From: an uncultured Oxalobacteraceae bacterium
Lineage (GTDB): Bacteria; Pseudomonadota; Gammaproteobacteria; Burkholderiales; Burkholderiaceae
NCBI GenBank assembly: GCA_946479255.1
Contig: CAMLFK010000195.1
Coordinates: forward strand, 1 to 9,537
Length of the DNA stretch: 9,537 nucleotides
Reading direction: 5' to 3'
The position numbers and the translations under genes are program-made. The notes beneath the pieces are model-generated. The model searched no databases and was not told the DNA's origin. It saw only the letters and a program-made list of their open reading frames with translations. Positions 8,340 through 9,537 of this stretch are shown piece by piece (position 1 is the first letter of the stretch; each line of letters begins with the position of its first letter).

Positions 8340-9464
8340 ATGACCGAACATCGACTTTATGCCGCGGCCGCCCTGCTGCTTGCCTGCGTATCGGCCAGTG
8401 CAACCGAGCAGGTCGTCAAGATCGGCGTCAGCGGCCCGCTCTCGGGCGCCAACGCCTTCGCCGGCAAGGACAACGAAAACGGCGTGCGCCTTGCCATCGA
8501 AGAACTCAATGCCAAACCGCTCCAGGTAGGCGGCAAAACGCTGCGCTTCGAACTGGTGTCCGAGGACGACCAGGGCGATCCCAAGGCCGGGGTGGCGGTA
8601 GCGCAGAAGTTCGCCGACGCCGGCGTGAACTATGTACTCGGCCCGTACAACTCGGGCGTGGCGATTCCCGCTTCGCGGGTGTACAACGAAGCCGGTATCC
8701 TGATGTCGACGGTCGGCACCAATCCCAAGATCACCCAGAGCGGCTACAAGGGCGTGTTCCGCATCGTCGCCAGCGACAGCCAGGCCGGCGCCTCGATGGC
8801 CGACTACGCGGCGCGCCAGCTCAAGGTGAAAACGGTCGGCGTGATCGACGACCGGACCGCCTTCGGCCAGGGCGTTGCGGCCGAATTCTCCAAGCGCGCC
8901 AAGGCGCTCGGCATCAAGGTCGCCGGGCACGAATTCACCAACGACAAAGCCAGCGATTTTTCGGCCATCCTCACCGGGCTCAAATCAAAGAAAGTGGAGG
9001 CCGTGTTCTTCGGCGGCTACGCCCCGCAGGTGGCTGCGATGGTGCGCCAGATGCGCGCGCTCGGCCTGAACGCGCGCCTCTTGGGCGGCGACACCCTGTG
9101 CAGCACCGAGATGGCCAAGCTGGGTGGCGACGCCGTTGGCGAGAATGTCGTGTGCGCGCAGAGCGGCGCCCTGCTCGACCGGCTGGCCGCGGGGCCGGCC
9201 TTCCAGGCCCGCTACAAGGCGCGCTTCAAGCAGGAACCGGATGTGTATGCCGCCTCCTTCTACGACCAGACCATGTTCCTGGCCCAGGCCATGAAGAGCG
9301 CCAACTCGATTGACGCCAGCGTGGTGGGCGCCGCCCTGCACGCCGGCAGCTACAAAGGCGTCGCCGGTACCTACGCGTTCGACGCCGCGGGTAATATGAA
9401 GAAGTCGGCAGTCACCGTGTACACCTTCCGCAAGGGTGCGCCGGCACCGCTGGCGACGTATTGA
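8340..9464 (+). CDS. Periplasmic substrate-binding protein of a branched-chain amino acid-type ABC transporter (LivK/LivJ family)
   Basis: This 374-residue protein belongs to the type I periplasmic binding fold (Peripla_BP_6). It captures a small solute, classically leucine, isoleucine or valine but also amides, urea or aromatic acids in relatives, and hands it to an inner-membrane ABC permease. A signal peptide covers about residues 1-21, with probable cleavage after ASA. The first lobe starts with VVKIGVSGPLSG (26-36). The ligand-loop region GPYNSGVAIPASRVYNEAGI lies at 101-120 and TVGTNPKIT at 124-132. The hinge and second lobe show DDRTAFGQG (170-178) and FFGGYAP (223-229). Length matches the family. 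Two cysteines of the mature protein, C254 and C272, could form a disulfide. The start has GGAG ten bases upstream. No permease or ATPase gene of the transporter is visible in the window, so the substrate cannot be inferred from neighbours. A lipoprotein alternative exists because LLAC precedes C16, but it is less likely. Confidence 0.93.
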   Translation: MTEHRLYAAAALLLACVSASATEQVVKIGVSGPLSGANAFAGKDNENGVRLAIEELNAKPLQVGGKTLRFELVSEDDQGDPKAGVAVAQKFADAGVNYVLGPYNSGVAIPASRVYNEAGILMSTVGTNPKITQSGYKGVFRIVASDSQAGASMADYAARQLKVKTVGVIDDRTAFGQGVAAEFSKRAKALGIKVAGHEFTNDKASDFSAILTGLKSKKVEAVFFGGYAPQVAAMVRQMRALGLNARLLGGDTLCSTEMAKLGGDAVGENVVCAQSGALLDRLAAGPAFQARYKARFKQEPDVYAASFYDQTMFLAQAMKSANSIDASVVGAALHAGSYKGVAGTYAFDAAGNMKKSAVTVYTFRKGAPAPLATY

Positions 9465-9469
9465 CCACA

Positions 9470-9497
9470 GCCGCGGCCTATCCAGCCGCGGCCTTTT
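9470..9497 (+). terminator. Intrinsic terminator after the substrate-binding protein gene
   Basis: Two copies of the self-complementary octamer GCCGCGGC (9470-9477 and 9485-9492) pair into an all-GC 8-bp stem with a 7-base loop. CTTTT follows at 9493-9497. It starts six bases after the TGA of the binding-protein gene. The T tract is short, so termination may be partial. Confidence 0.7.
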
Positions 9498-9521
9498 ACA
9501 ACCCACGTTTCAAGAGAACGA

Positions 9522-9537
9522 ATGAACAAGAACAGTC
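9522..9537 (+). CDS. Start of a further gene, cut by the window edge
   Basis: Only an ATG and four further codons (MNKNS) are visible before the window ends. The start is preceded closely by AAGAGAA, a passable ribosome site, and it lies after the hairpin terminator on the same strand. Product cannot be told from five residues. Confidence 0.45.

Noticed and set aside
8235..8930. Minus-strand 231-codon frame overlapping the binding-protein gene
   Set aside because: It is antisense to a clear Peripla_BP_6 protein and would run across the divergent promoter region.
9470..9492. Direct repeat GCCGCGGC x2 as a possible mobile-element or attachment-site repeat
   Set aside because: The octamer is self-complementary, so the two copies form a hairpin followed by CTTTT right after a stop codon. 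A terminator explains it fully.

Overview
The base composition is high-GC with GC-rich codon third positions, and the genes are those of a Gram-negative bacterium: a β-barrel outer-membrane protein, a periplasmic binding protein and an inner-membrane glucan synthase. A betaproteobacterium of the Burkholderiales, possibly Oxalobacteraceae (Massilia/Duganella-like), is my best guess. It rests on general protein style, not on a marker gene.

Layout: about 70% of the window (1 to about 6856, minus strand) is one very large open frame that runs off the left edge. It is a cyclic β-1,2-glucan synthase (NdvB/ChvB/Cgs family). Visible in order are the N-terminal region, two membrane segments, a GT84 glycosyltransferase domain, further membrane segments, the glycoamylase-like (GH189-type) cyclisation domain, and two GT36-type β-sandwich regions. 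The last of these is cut by the window edge, and the GH94 catalytic barrel lies outside. Upstream on the same strand, after about 140 bp, is a porin-like outer-membrane β-barrel gene (6998-8215). A 124-bp divergent intergenic region (8216-8339) separates it from a plus-strand gene for a LivK/LivJ-type periplasmic substrate-binding protein (8340-9464). That gene is followed by a compact hairpin terminator (9470-9497). The first codons of another plus-strand gene begin at 9522.

How they may work together: the synthase makes cyclic β-1,2-glucan from UDP-glucose at the inner membrane. In known systems the glucan is exported to the periplasm, where it acts in osmotic adaptation and envelope or host interaction. 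The porin and the binding protein are also envelope proteins, but no functional link to the glucan is shown by the sequence. I found no clear sign of a new system; most of the window is an uncommon but known enzyme family, and the porin-like protein is the least characterised part.
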